Below are positions 13,159-23,271 of a stretch of DNA of 64,000 nucleotides, piece by piece; position 1 is the stretch's first letter; the number at the start of each line of letters is the position of its first letter. The DNA is from Magicicada septendecula. Taxonomy: Eukaryota > Arthropoda > Insecta > Hemiptera > Cicadidae. Both the position numbers and the translations under genes were made by a program. Where the stretch lies: the NCBI GenBank assembly GCA_034769895.1, contig CM068375.1:254055542-254119541 (forward strand). Direction: 5' to 3'. The notes under the pieces are model-generated. The model did no database searches. It worked only from the letters and a program-made list of their open reading frames with translations, and was not told the DNA's origin.

Positions 13159-14978
13159 TTAAAATGGTGTTATCTTTAAGTCATTATTTAGGATGCGTTC
13201 TCTGATCTGAGCTAATTTTTGGTCTGTGACTTGTTCTTCTTGGATCCTACCCAGTATATCTGCAAGTTCTTTTTTACTTATTATTGTGTAGTACACCTTC
13301 CCGATGTCTTCTCTATCTACGTCAAAAGTGCCCTTTTCCAAGTTCACTCTCGATAGAGCATCTGCAACTGTGTTCTTTTTTCTGGGTATATATTCCCACG
13401 TGATGTGGTATTCTTGTAATGCCAAGATCCAGCGAGTCAACCTCCCATGACTTAACTTGCATCTTTGCAGGAAGGAAATAGATTTGTGGTCGGACCTTAC
13501 TGTGATGGGATATCCTAATATATAAGTTCGGAACTTATTGCAAGCGAAGACTACACTCAGTAGCTCCTTCTCTGTGATGTTGTAGTTATGTTCGCTCTGG
13601 TTAAGCACACGACTGGCGAAATTGACAACTAGGTGGTCTCCCTCATCACTCTCTTGATATAGCTCTGCTCCTAGATTCACGTCACTTGCGTCGCAATTAA
13701 TAAAGAATCTACGGTTGAAGTCTGGATGGTGCAGCATGACCTTCTCTAGAAATTTTTCTTTAATTGTTTTGAACGTTTGATCATCTTCTTCTCCCCACTT
13801 CCACTTGTACTTCGAGGATAATAAATGCTTAAAACGGGATGTTAATTCAGAATAATCTTTTTGAAACTTTCGGTAGTAGTTACCAATCCCCAATAATGAT
13901 TGTAACTGTCTTACATTTCTTGGTCGTGGGAAATTCTGGATTGCCTCTACCTTTTCCGGAGATGTTGTTATCCCTGTTTCAGTGAGTACGAAACCGAGGA
14001 AATTCAATTTATTTGTAAGCAGTTGAGATTTTTCTAACTTGAGTGTGATATTACTCTCTGCTAATCTATGTAATACCATCTCTACCCGTTTGCAATGTTC
14101 TTCCCAAGTTTTGGATGTTATAAGTAAGTCATGCACGTATACTGTGGCAAACTCCAACACCTCCCTGCCTAAAACTTATCCATCACCTTTACAAATACAG
14201 CTACTGAATTTATTAGCCCAAATGGGAGTCTTTTGTTTGATAATTTCAGCCCTCGAAGATGAAAGCGACGTATTTTCTGCTGTGTGGGTGCAATTCGACC
14301 TGCCAGTATCCACATACTGCGTATAAGATGGTCATATATTTGCAGTCCTTGAAATTCTTCATAATCTCGTTGATCTCCCCCAGTGACGTCCTGTCGTTAA
14401 TGATGTATTTATTAATTTGTCGTGCATCTAGGCACAAACGTACCGTCCCATCCTTTTTGCACTGCAACAATTGGACTCGTGAACGGTGATGAACTACTTT
14501 CATTTATATCTTGGTCAATCATCCATTGTATCTCCTTCCTTACTGCTGGTTTTAAGGACTGCGCAATAGGGTATGATTTTTTATTAAAGTTTATGGGATG
14601 GTTGAAAGTCAATGCACTTATAAAATTTTTAGCTTTACCGGGCAAATTTGAAAAAACTTTTTTGTACTTATCAAATACCGCTACCAGTTGATCTTTCTGT
14701 TCTGTACTTATCTTCTTTGTATCTGTAACTTGAAAGGCATATATTTCCTGTAATTTCTGAGTCCATATCTCTTCTTTTGGATAGTCTGATTCCTGGTTCC
14801 ATTTCTTCTTATCCTCCCTATCATTATATACCAAGGTGAATGTTTGCCGATCGTGAGTGGCACGATTTCGGCCTACAATCTCACTCAACCATTGACCTTG
14901 TTCATGGTACAGCGTTACCTTCCCACTGCCCATATCAATAACAGCTGAGTGCCGCCGTAGCGTATCACACCCAATCAT
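13159..14978 (-). pseudogene. Reverse transcriptase-RNase H of family T, copy 2 (broken)
   Basis: Near-identical to copy 1 and broken at the same places: frameshifts between 14978-14412, 14503-14246 and 14160-13159. It also has the same replaced catalytic residues, with YVHD (His codon 14133-14131) and the missing Asp before GYWQVELHP. RNase H reads NCDASDVNLGAELYQ and is otherwise complete. Small differences from copy 1 (for example NITEKELLSVV here, KVTEKEQLSVV there) look like independent drift after duplication. Confidence 0.9.
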
Positions 14979-15399
14979 AACCTTGAACGGTAGCCCTTGA
15001 GCTACTAAGAACCATTAGAATCATTTTACTTTTACTGGATACTTCTATTTGTTCCTGTTTCTTGATGGACTTATTTGATTTACCAGTTGCTCCCATGATT
15101 ATCATATTACTAATTGGTAGTACAGGTATGTTTTCTTTACATGCATCTTTAATTCTGTTAAACTCTGTTTGATCTATTAGTGATATATTTGCCCCGGTAT
15201 CAACCATTACTTCCGTCATTACCTCTTGCAACTCAGCAGTGATGAATATAATTTGAGTGTTGTTGTTATTTGTAGAGGATGACACTGCTTCCATTAAATC
15301 GTCTGTAATGTTCTTCAAGTTGTTATTTTCCATATAGATAGTTTCATTTATAGCACACCCGTCCAATTCTTGCAGTGATGGGTCGGTCTCTGTTCTCAC
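14965..15399 (-). pseudogene. Aspartic protease of family T, copy 2
   Basis: Active-site motif VDTGANISLI in a 144-codon frame, differing from copy 1 by about one residue (GKSNKS for GKANKS). It has the same frame change into VMIGCDTLRRHSAVID, which overlaps the RT segment. Confidence 0.85.
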
Positions 15400-15407
15400 T
15401 GCCGCAT

Positions 15408-16610
15408 CTAGTTTTCCGCCCTGTCCTGAGGTTGGTTACCTTGGACAGTCTCTTCTTGGTTTCTTGGATGTCTATCTTCTACACTCCTGTTCCTAGGTTG
15501 GTTTCTTCTGTCATTATTTTGGTATCCTCTACGATTGTCAAAATTCCTTCTACCTTCCCTATACCTATTATTATTATTACCATTTTGGTTGTAATTATCA
15601 TTATTATTATTATTATGATAGTTACGGTTGTGATAGGTATTATTATTATTATTATTATTATGATTGTTATTACGTTGATCATGGTCATTCCTATTTGCAT
15701 AGTTTGTCCTTTGATGCTGATCACGATTTTGTTCCTCCCTGTGAAAAGTCATTCTTTCATATTGTCTTCTCGACCTCCTGTAATAATCCTGCTGTTCATA
15801 ATCCCCCAGCAAAGCTTCCATGGCTGATATGGTCTTGATCTGACCGCAAAGTCTAGCCTGGATGATCCCTTCATCAAAATGATAGGCCATTTTATTTACT
15901 AGACATTCTTCCGAAATGTATGGTTCCAACTTGCGAGCTACACACACCTTACCCAGGAAATAGGCTGTTGGTGACTGGCCTAGATTGGGATTATATTTTC
16001 CATTACTGAGATTATCTCTCGCTATATTTTGTATGGATTCAGACCAGTATTTGGACTGAAAAGTTCGTTTAAATTCTTCATAGGTGTTAACTTCATTCCT
16101 CACTGCTGACCACCAATTGTCAGTTATTCCTTTGAAACCGTCGTCCAACAAGGTCTTAGTTACGGTCCATCTGTTTTCTTTCATTCGACTTAGTCTTTCA
16201 TTTATGCGTTCCAGAAATTCAATGGGGTTTTTCCTGTAATCTTTGAAACTCACACTGTCTTTGTTCTCTAGTGTGGTGTGGTGAGTACTGCATGTCGGTC
16301 TAATGTTTAGTCTATCCACTTCTTCCTGTATGTTTAGTTGGATGTGTTGCATACTTTCTATTTTTTCTTTGTTACCATTTACCTGATTCTTCACTTGATC
16401 TACTTTGTCACTTATTTTTGTCATTCTGCCGGACATATTACCTTGGATCTCATCCAACTTTTCCTGCGTTTCTTGCTGTGTCGCAATTATCCTCACTTGA
16501 TTATTGGTTTCTACCCGTTCTATCTTGGTATCCACTTCTATTCTGAATTGTACTATGGTTTCTTCAGTTTTCTCCAGCCTTTCCTTGCTCTCCGCTATTT
16601 GTTGTTTCAC
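15408..16610 (-). pseudogene. Gag of family T, copy 2 (capsid and basic tail)
   Basis: 400-codon frame, two Asn codons longer than copy 1 in the ATT-repeat-encoded run, otherwise almost identical. Capsid motifs and the Asn/Arg-rich tail are as in copy 1, again without a zinc knuckle. The same TAA at about 16611 separates it from the coiled-coil N-terminus. Confidence 0.82.
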
Positions 16611-17177
16611 TTACTCCTTGTACTCATCCACCTTCTGGCTAAGTGTTTTGGTGACGTTTTCGATCCTTTCATTTATAGTTTCTCTTAATTCTCCCTTAAT
16701 ACTTTCATTGGTACTGTCTATCTTTTCATTGATTTTCTCAATTTTATTTTCCAAATTCTCATTCATTTGTCTATTATCTTCCTTGATCTGTCTTAAATTC
16801 TCATTGGTACTTTCTTTAGTACTATCTATTTTTTTCGTTTTTTTGTCTAAAATTTTCTGTAGTACTTTCATTTGTCAGTTTATTATTTTCCTCCATCTGT
16901 CTATTTTTTCATTTGTCAGCTTATTATTTTCATTTATCTGCTTCATTAAATTTTCACTTGTCATTTTATTATCTTCCTTCATACTGTCTATTTTTTCATT
17001 TGTCAGTTTATAATTTTCCTCCATTCGTTTAAAATTTGCGTCTCCTCTGGCCTCTTCTTTATCACCTGCCTGTTGTTCAATTTCAGTGTCCAGTACTGTT
17101 TCTGTCTCTTCTTCCCGTCTACCTTCTTCCGTCTCCTGGTCCTTCGCCATCTTTTTTGACACTCCTCTTGTATGCAT
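16611..17177 (-). pseudogene. Coiled-coil N-terminus of Gag, family T copy 2
   Basis: Two open pieces: 16875-17177 (100 codons, MHTRGVSKKMAKDQETEEG through repeated KLTNEKID units) and 16611-16871 (86 codons, KKTKKIDSTKESTNENLRQ to the TAA). Both are rich in Lys, Glu, Asn and Ile/Leu with heptad spacing. A frameshift lies near 16872. An in-frame TAA precedes the first Met here, so the start is probably this Met or the MAKD nine residues on. Confidence 0.6.
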
Positions 17178-17265
17178 CTCTGAACTTATAACGGCCGCCT
17201 GCTAAAATTAGGTTGACTGTATTTCTTAATAGTGATACTACAGTCCGTAATTTTTTCCTAATTCA

Positions 17266-17285
17266 GCCTCACTGGTTGGACACCA
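17266..17285 (-). promoter_or_regulatory. Primer binding site of family T, copy 2
   Basis: Identical to the site at 9365-9384, 3 nt from the LTR that begins at 17289. TGG in element sense marks the tRNA CCA end. Confidence 0.7.
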
Positions 17286-17288
17286 CTT

Positions 17289-19827
17289 TGTAATTAAACG
17301 TGTATTCATTGTGTTTTTGTTTATTGTTTGTTACGTCTTCTCTATAATAAATTATTTAAATAGTACTGTTAGTTTGTTTTAATAATTCACCACACGTTTT
17401 ATACGCCACTCTATAATTAAATCGTGTATTGATATAACGTTGTTTAATGTGTTTAATAAGTCACACGTTGCTAGTGCCGCTCTGTAATGTAACGTGATGT
17501 AGTGGTAGGGTGAGAGAGATTGTATTTGTGGGCTAGTGCTTTTTGAATTTTCCTGCACTTCGGGTTAACTCGGCGATAGGCTCTAACCGTATTCTGGCAG
17601 TTGTAGGTTAGTTTATTTTTTGTCGTCGGCAAGGCTATATTCGCCTTGTGTACCTGCTCACTCCCACTAATACCTGTGAACAAACTCTTATTTTACTTAC
17701 ACGTATGAAATGATAACTCTGTTATTGGTAATCATTGATTTGTTTTATGTTTTTCAGCTTAATGGTTAAACAAAATAATTGGTTCGGTCTTGGATCGACC
17801 TTGACAGTTTAATATCGATTCGTATTTGAATCCGTTCTTCAATGAGTTGCAAATAATTATAATATAAATTAAATATCTCAGGGCTTGGGTTCTTTGGGCC
17901 AGTTAAGAAGTCAGAAATGTTTTTTTAAAAAGGAGTACAACACATTACAAATACATATAAAATAATAAATGTTAATTATTAATGTTAACAAGTATGAATG
18001 TTATGTTTTTAACCAACTGCGTCAACGAACTCTGTCTGCATTGGCAAATGATGCTATACAAGATGGCCGCCCTGGTTGGTTAACCAAACGACATGTGCTT
18101 CAAGCGTTTTTTTTTTTTTTTTTAAATAAAATATTATTGTTAACCATCGTATTAATGTGCAGTGGTTATTCCAATTATAACTGTAGGTAGTTTATATAGT
18201 GTAGTAAAGTTGATCTATGTGTAGTGTTGTTACGAAATTACTTCGGAATTATATTTACGTTCCTTGTATACTGCAGCCAGCCAACTCTCTGTGATTTTTT
18301 GGTGTTTGCATAGAATTAAGCTTCCATCGGTTAGTGGTGTTTCTTTTATCTTCTCTATAAGTTTTCTGGTATGTTTACATCTTCTGTGGTTCCATTTAGA
18401 TCATTAATTTAGTGTAAGTTTGATTGTTTTATCTTCACTCTAAGCGTCAGCTATACTATTTGGACCTTTTCTGCTTGGCGTTCAACAATACAATAATATT
18501 TCTTCTCGTCTTAGTAACGGTTTTTTGACCAATAAACTCTGTTTTTGATTGGTCAGTTTGCATGAACTTGAGGTCAAGCGGCATATAGTACCGAAAATTA
18601 TATCCTTGCCTTCCCTGTCAAAAAATACTCCTTTGTTATTTTTTGTTTAAATTAAAATTAATTTACATAGCTTTGTTTCTTTTACAAAGATCTACATTTT
18701 GATATATAATTTTATATGTGTTAACTTTATATTAGGTGTTTTTTCACCTTTACAAGAATTATAAATCTGGACCATAGTACTGCCCTGCTTCTACTATACA
18801 ATACTTAATTTTTGTTAGATTAATTTAATTTGCTTCACAATTATTCTAAAACTTGTCCCTCATTAAATTTTGGTCCTTCTTTGTTATTATTGTCTTATAT
18901 TAATTTGGTAACTTAATCATTTCTGACATTATCTTATTTTATAATACATGTTTGGCCTAGGCATTAAATTTGCTTTCAGTATCATGTTCTAATTCACATT
19001 AACTATTAACTGTTTTTTTTTGTTTTGAACCCTTTTGCCTGATTACATTTGTTTACAGCTTATTACATGAGCTTTGGCCCTTGACATATTCTAACAATAT
19101 TTATTAATTAACACAAAATCTCTTAACATACTAACTTAAAATGTTGCCTTCATGGCCAAGATTACATTCATTTATTAACAAATGATAACATAAACTATTT
19201 ATTTTACCATAATACCAATTCTATTCCCATACTATTAAACTTTACTAGTGGACCATTGATATATTGTTTATATGGGCCTCTATTATATATAAGTATAAGC
19301 TTAATATACTTCTTCTAATCTTTTACAAGTGATTCATGACTGATAAAAATTATTGGCATTGGCCTAAATAAAAAAAATACGCATAGTTAAGCACTGCTAA
19401 TGCCTTCTCTTTAAAAACCAACAACATGGGTTAAATAACTATAAAACCTTCAATAACTAATACTACACTACTACAATTGTTTGTTTACACTCTGACATTT
19501 AGTACGTCTGTTACTTTATAATGCCTTTACAAGTTGTTTTTCTTATATCGACCTATTTGGTTTCTTACACTTAAGCTAATTGGAGGGATCATTGATCTTT
19601 ACAGTCTTATCTGCGTGATTAGTGATCACCCTCGTTTTCCACTTTTCACTTATGCACCTTTCACAAGTTTTGTCTTATTATCTACAGTACATGGTTTCTT
19701 ATTTATTACACTATTGTGTTGTCCTTTTATTTTACATTGTTAAATATTTGAGTTCAGTTATTCTGACTTTTTTATTATTTGGATTATTTTGGTTAATTAT
19801 TTGGGGCTCTCTTTATGTCACATTACA
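17289..19827 (-). repeat. Family T LTR, copy 3
   Basis: About 2539 bp, the 5' LTR of internal copy 2 and the right end of the array. It has a local replacement near 19283-19305 (a short TA-rich stretch instead of about 60 bp found in the other two). It ends at ATTACA, and the family C LTR resumes at 19828. Confidence 0.88.
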
Positions 19828-19945
19828 GTATCTCAAGTGTTCTTGGAACACTCACTTGAATGATGGAACACCTGCCACACTGGAAGGGGGGGGAGTGGAG
19901 AATGTTCTCAGCTGTTCTATGTGGTTCCATACCATACTCGTAACA
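19828..19945 (-). mobile_element. Family C LTR, proximal part (split 3' LTR)
   Basis: Second piece of the LTR at 1171-1515. It ends on the plus strand in CGTAACA at 19945, the inverse of TGTTACG at 1171. A purine-rich stretch in element sense (complement of CTGCTCCCTCCTTAAG at 19946-19961) lies immediately outside, as expected for a polypurine tract next to a 3' LTR. Confidence 0.72.
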
Positions 19946-19961
19946 CTGCTCCCTCCTTAAG

Positions 19962-20360
19962 CCTGTTCACCCCGAACTGGCAAACCATATGTGAAGTAAT
20001 ACTTGGCCCGGCGATCTAGGTGGACGACCTTGCAAAGGATAATTCTCCGGTTCTTCGAATTCAGTCTCGTGTGTTCCGAACATAAATTCTCGGGAATATG
20101 AGTCTTCCGCTCAACCGCTAGTTTTGCTGGAATCATTCCCGTTGCGTCATGTACTGATGACTAAACACCACTGGCTGATCTAAGTCTGTTTGGTTCTCGT
20201 CAACAACTTCTTGCGTAACTTCATCTTCAGCAACTTTTCCCCAGGCCGCTTCTATTAACTCAGGAACAAACAAGGGGTTTTCCTTGACACCCATAGTTGG
20301 CTTTCCAGTCACCTCTTTTGCTGTTTCCTGTATTTGTACTTCCTCTGCTAGTTCTTCCAT
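19962..20360 (-). pseudogene. Element C: 3' end of internal region and acidic linker
   Basis: In element sense 20360-20133 encodes an acidic 75-codon piece (EELAEEVQIQETAKEV) downstream of the protease. The following 19962-20130 encodes a short Arg/Lys-rich tail before the polypurine tract. No reverse transcriptase or integrase motif is present, so most of pol appears to be deleted between protease and 3' end. Function of the acidic piece is unknown. Confidence 0.5.
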
Positions 20361-20460
20361 TTCCGCTTGCTATAGGAAAGTTTCCTCTTGACCAGACTTG
20401 TTGACTTCTTCTTTGGCCAATGCCACTTCCTTAATCAAATGGTTGGCAGACCCTGTCATT

Positions 20461-20790
20461 TTAGCCATGCAAAGATTTATCTTCTCCTGGCCAACCTTCA
20501 GGATGTTCTCTCTTAATCCATAACGAATCCATAGGCATAATGTCCATACCAAGAATCACTTCATCAACAATGTCTGCAACAAGCATTTGGTGGCTAAACT
20601 CGAGAAGATCCAGGCGTACACGTACGTTTATCTTTCCCAACACATTGACGGGGCTTCCAGTTACAGTGTGTATTGTACAAGAGCTAATTTGAGGCCGTCA
20701 GTTGCTGATTAAGTCAGGGCGCACAATAGACACTGTAGTGCTCGTGTCAACTCTAAATGATGTTTGTTTACCTTCCGCAAATCCATTAAC
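20461..20790 (-). pseudogene. Element C: aspartic protease remnant
   Basis: In element sense 20765-20715 encodes VDTSTTVSIV, a retropepsin active site with DTS in place of DTG. About 60 codons later comes DEVILGMDIM, the conserved hydrophobic-Gly-Asp motif of the protease C-terminal half. The two lie in different frames, so the gene is broken. Gag with a zinc knuckle lies just upstream. Confidence 0.7.
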
Positions 20791-20879
20791 GATCAACTTT
20801 CCACTGGTCTTATATAACGTGGAAACTGTGTGCTGTTCTGGGGCTTTACTTCTCCAATTGGTGCGATCACTCTCTTTTC

Positions 20880-21548
20880 TTGGTATTTTTCCCCCAACAG
20901 TCTACCTGTAGGTGACCACGTTTCCCACAGTTGTAACACTTCGGTCTTCTGTCTTTTTCCCATCATACATGTCATTGTAGCGCTGCTGATTTTGTAAACG
21001 GTTGTTCTTGAATTGTCTCTTTATTCTGTCCGTTATGACGATACTGTGATATTGGATCCGTTTGGGTCCAACGTGATGGCATACTTTGATTAATGTAGGT
21101 CGCCTTCTTGGCAGCTTCAAAACGGAGAGCATGAACAAGAGCGTCTGATTTATTATCATGCAGTGCCATTCTTAACACTTGTTGTAATTGACTATCTCTG
21201 ATACTGTCAATAAACGTAATGAGAGAGATTCACTTCCGGAAGTACTCCAATTCTTCGGGATAAGCTAATCTCGTCAGTCGGTTGACATTCACTTCAAACT
21301 GTTGAAGGCTCTCCCCTGAATGCTGTCACCTCACTTGAAGTTGAACACGGTATATTTCGCACAAATGGTGGTCACTGTACCATAATTCCAGAGCTTTTGT
21401 TAATTCGGCATAGATGTTCTCTGACTGTGAGATGGCACTTTCTGTATTAGCTCTGCAGCAGGCCCTTTTAAAGCAAGAATTAGTGAAAGTCCTTTCTCTT
21501 CTTCCGTCCATTTATTTAAGCGAACATCCTCCTTCAACGGGGTCTCCT
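20880..21548 (-). pseudogene. Element C: Gag with zinc knuckle (broken)
   Basis: Reads, over several frames, like the Gag common to insect gypsy elements. NKWTEEEKGLSLILALKGPA lies near 21510, ENIYAELTKALELWY near 21400, and ESLQQFEVNVNRLTRLAYP near 21260-21310. QQVLRMALHDNKSDALVHAL follows near 21150, then a perfect CCHC zinc knuckle (CYNCGKRGHLQVDC, C-x2-C-x4-H-x4-C) near 20895-20936. Stops and frameshifts occur near 21220 and 21330. The 5' LTR and leader are missing; a LINE fragment adjoins at about 21550. Confidence 0.78.
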
Positions 21549-21549
21549 C

Positions 21550-21870
21550 CTTACTTCCTCTGGCTTCCTTTCCAATGCTATTTTTGGGCCTTGATCACTT
21601 CATTCTCAACCATGTGCCACAACCATCTCAACCTTTATGCTTTCACTGCTGCAACTATGTCCGGTTCTCCATACAGGTCTCTTAGCTCACGATTCTTTCT
21701 TATCATCCACATCTTTCTGTCCCACACTGGTCCTTAAATTCTTAGAATTTTCCTCTTGAAAACACCAAAGTTTTTGATATCTTCCAACTTCAGTACCCAT
21801 GTCTCGCTTGCATTATGTTACTATAGATCTGATTACTGTGGTATATATTTTATTTTTGACATTTCATTAT
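21550..21870 (-). pseudogene. LINE reverse transcriptase C-terminal relic
   Basis: Minus-strand translation over two frames gives SETWVLKLEDIKNFGVFKRK, then RKNRELRDLYGEPDIVAAVK and RLRWLWHMVENEVIKAQK. This is the conserved tail downstream of the RT palm in many insect LINE polyproteins. It is interrupted by stops, and the endonuclease and catalytic RT are absent. It is an old, 5'-truncated fragment next to element C. Confidence 0.75.
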
Positions 21871-23269
21871 AGATTCCTGGATTAGAATATATTTTTTAAT
21901 AAAAAAACAAACAAACAAATAGAGTAACAAAACTTACATTTCAATCATATATTTGCTGCCATATTTCATTACTGTTGGTGATGGACAGCTGGGGCAAGAA
22001 TCAGAATTAAAAGGATTTATACATACAGAATCTTTATACGAACCTACTTCAGCCCAAAAATATGCTGAATTAGCAGTACTGCACCAGTTTATGAAATTAA
22101 TGTTTCACCACTTGATTTATCCAGTAACTTCAGGTGGTTCAGCTATCTGAGTTATCTGAGTGGTTCAGCTACTTCAACAATATTCTTTGACAGTTTTAAG
22201 GCTATCACTTAATGAAAACAAATTCATTTTTTTGATATGTGAATCTCAATGGGAAGCCAGTTTCTTGTTTCTCTAACCAAATTAATTGTGAAATTGATGT
22301 GTTGTTTTTGAAGATTTTCACTTTCAGTGCACAGAGATTTACAATATATACGTACATTGATTGTGGGTGTGTGTACATACACATATTAAGTGGGGAGAAT
22401 TCTGCCGTTATCTTTGCAAAACTAAGCATACGAAAACCTTAGGTCTGATCGTCAGGTTTCTAAATTAGTATACAGAGATGTACACAGTACATTATTGTCA
22501 AATTATGATTGTAGATGAAATTAACATTAAGTGCAGGCGGTAATGTTTCTACTTATTTCATGTAAGGCTGATATATTAAAAAAATCTCCAGATTTATCCT
22601 TAAATGCCTTAATTACCAGGAAAAGTCACTAATCCTGAATACAAATGTTTGCCACAAATATAATCTTGACCCTAGATTCAGTGATCCCTCCCCCCACACT
22701 GGATAGTGTAAGTTGATATCTTATGTCACGTCACACTTTCTGCATGGTGAAGGGGGGCTGGTAAATGTGAAATTTATTGTTGGTAGTAGATGTGAAATTC
22801 TGTGTGTCATTTAGTCTGAGCATGAACAAAACAGAAACATCATAAAGTAGTATAGATTCTACTTGGTTGTCAGGAATACATATACGGGGTTTTTACATAG
22901 TTTGTGAGATGGTGATCACAATTAAGTGTTTACTTAATCAGCAATCAATGTCCGAACCTAATTGCAAAGCTCACACGACAGTTTGGTGTTTTGGTCTATG
23001 TAGTAGCTGATTATAATGTTGACAAACAGAACTGATTAAACAGTTTATAGGGTGCTCCAGACCCATATAAACTGGTAGTATAATGTGGGTCAATTTACAA
23101 TTAGATGTACCACAGGAATCAGATTTATGATATTTAGGGACAAGTTTTTTTTTTTAAATATTAATACTAAACTTAGTAAAAACCATCAAAGTATAAAAAC
23201 AAGCAAACACAAGAACTACAGGAAAATTTTGATATAAAGATACAATCCACTCTTTGTATTGTGTATGTA
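21871..23269. other. Intergenic AT-rich DNA
   Basis: No coding region recognised. It contains a short (ACAA)n run near 21906-21920. Two C/G runs near 22690 (CCCTCCCCCC) and 22751 (AAGGGGGGCT), with similar flanks, look like a degraded inverted-repeat element, but I cannot fix its ends. Confidence 0.5.
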
Positions 23270-23271
23270 TA

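Larger units (their letters stand above)
1516..19827 (-). mobile_element. Tandem gypsy array: LTR-internal-LTR-internal-LTR (family T)
   Basis: A 7.9 kb unit is repeated almost exactly. Three LTRs (1516-4096, 9388-11988, 17289-19827) enclose two internal regions, all on the minus strand in the order gag, protease, reverse transcriptase, RNase H, integrase, which is the Ty3/gypsy order. There is no envelope gene: only about 70 bp separate the end of integrase from the 3' LTR. The outer flanks are GTGT and GTAT, a possible 4-bp target duplication with one mismatch. Both gag-pol copies carry the same frameshifts and stops, so neither is autonomous. Confidence 0.9.

Noticed and set aside
22680..22760. 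C-run/G-run pair as a complete MITE
   Set aside because: Inverted similarity is short and no target duplication can be defined.
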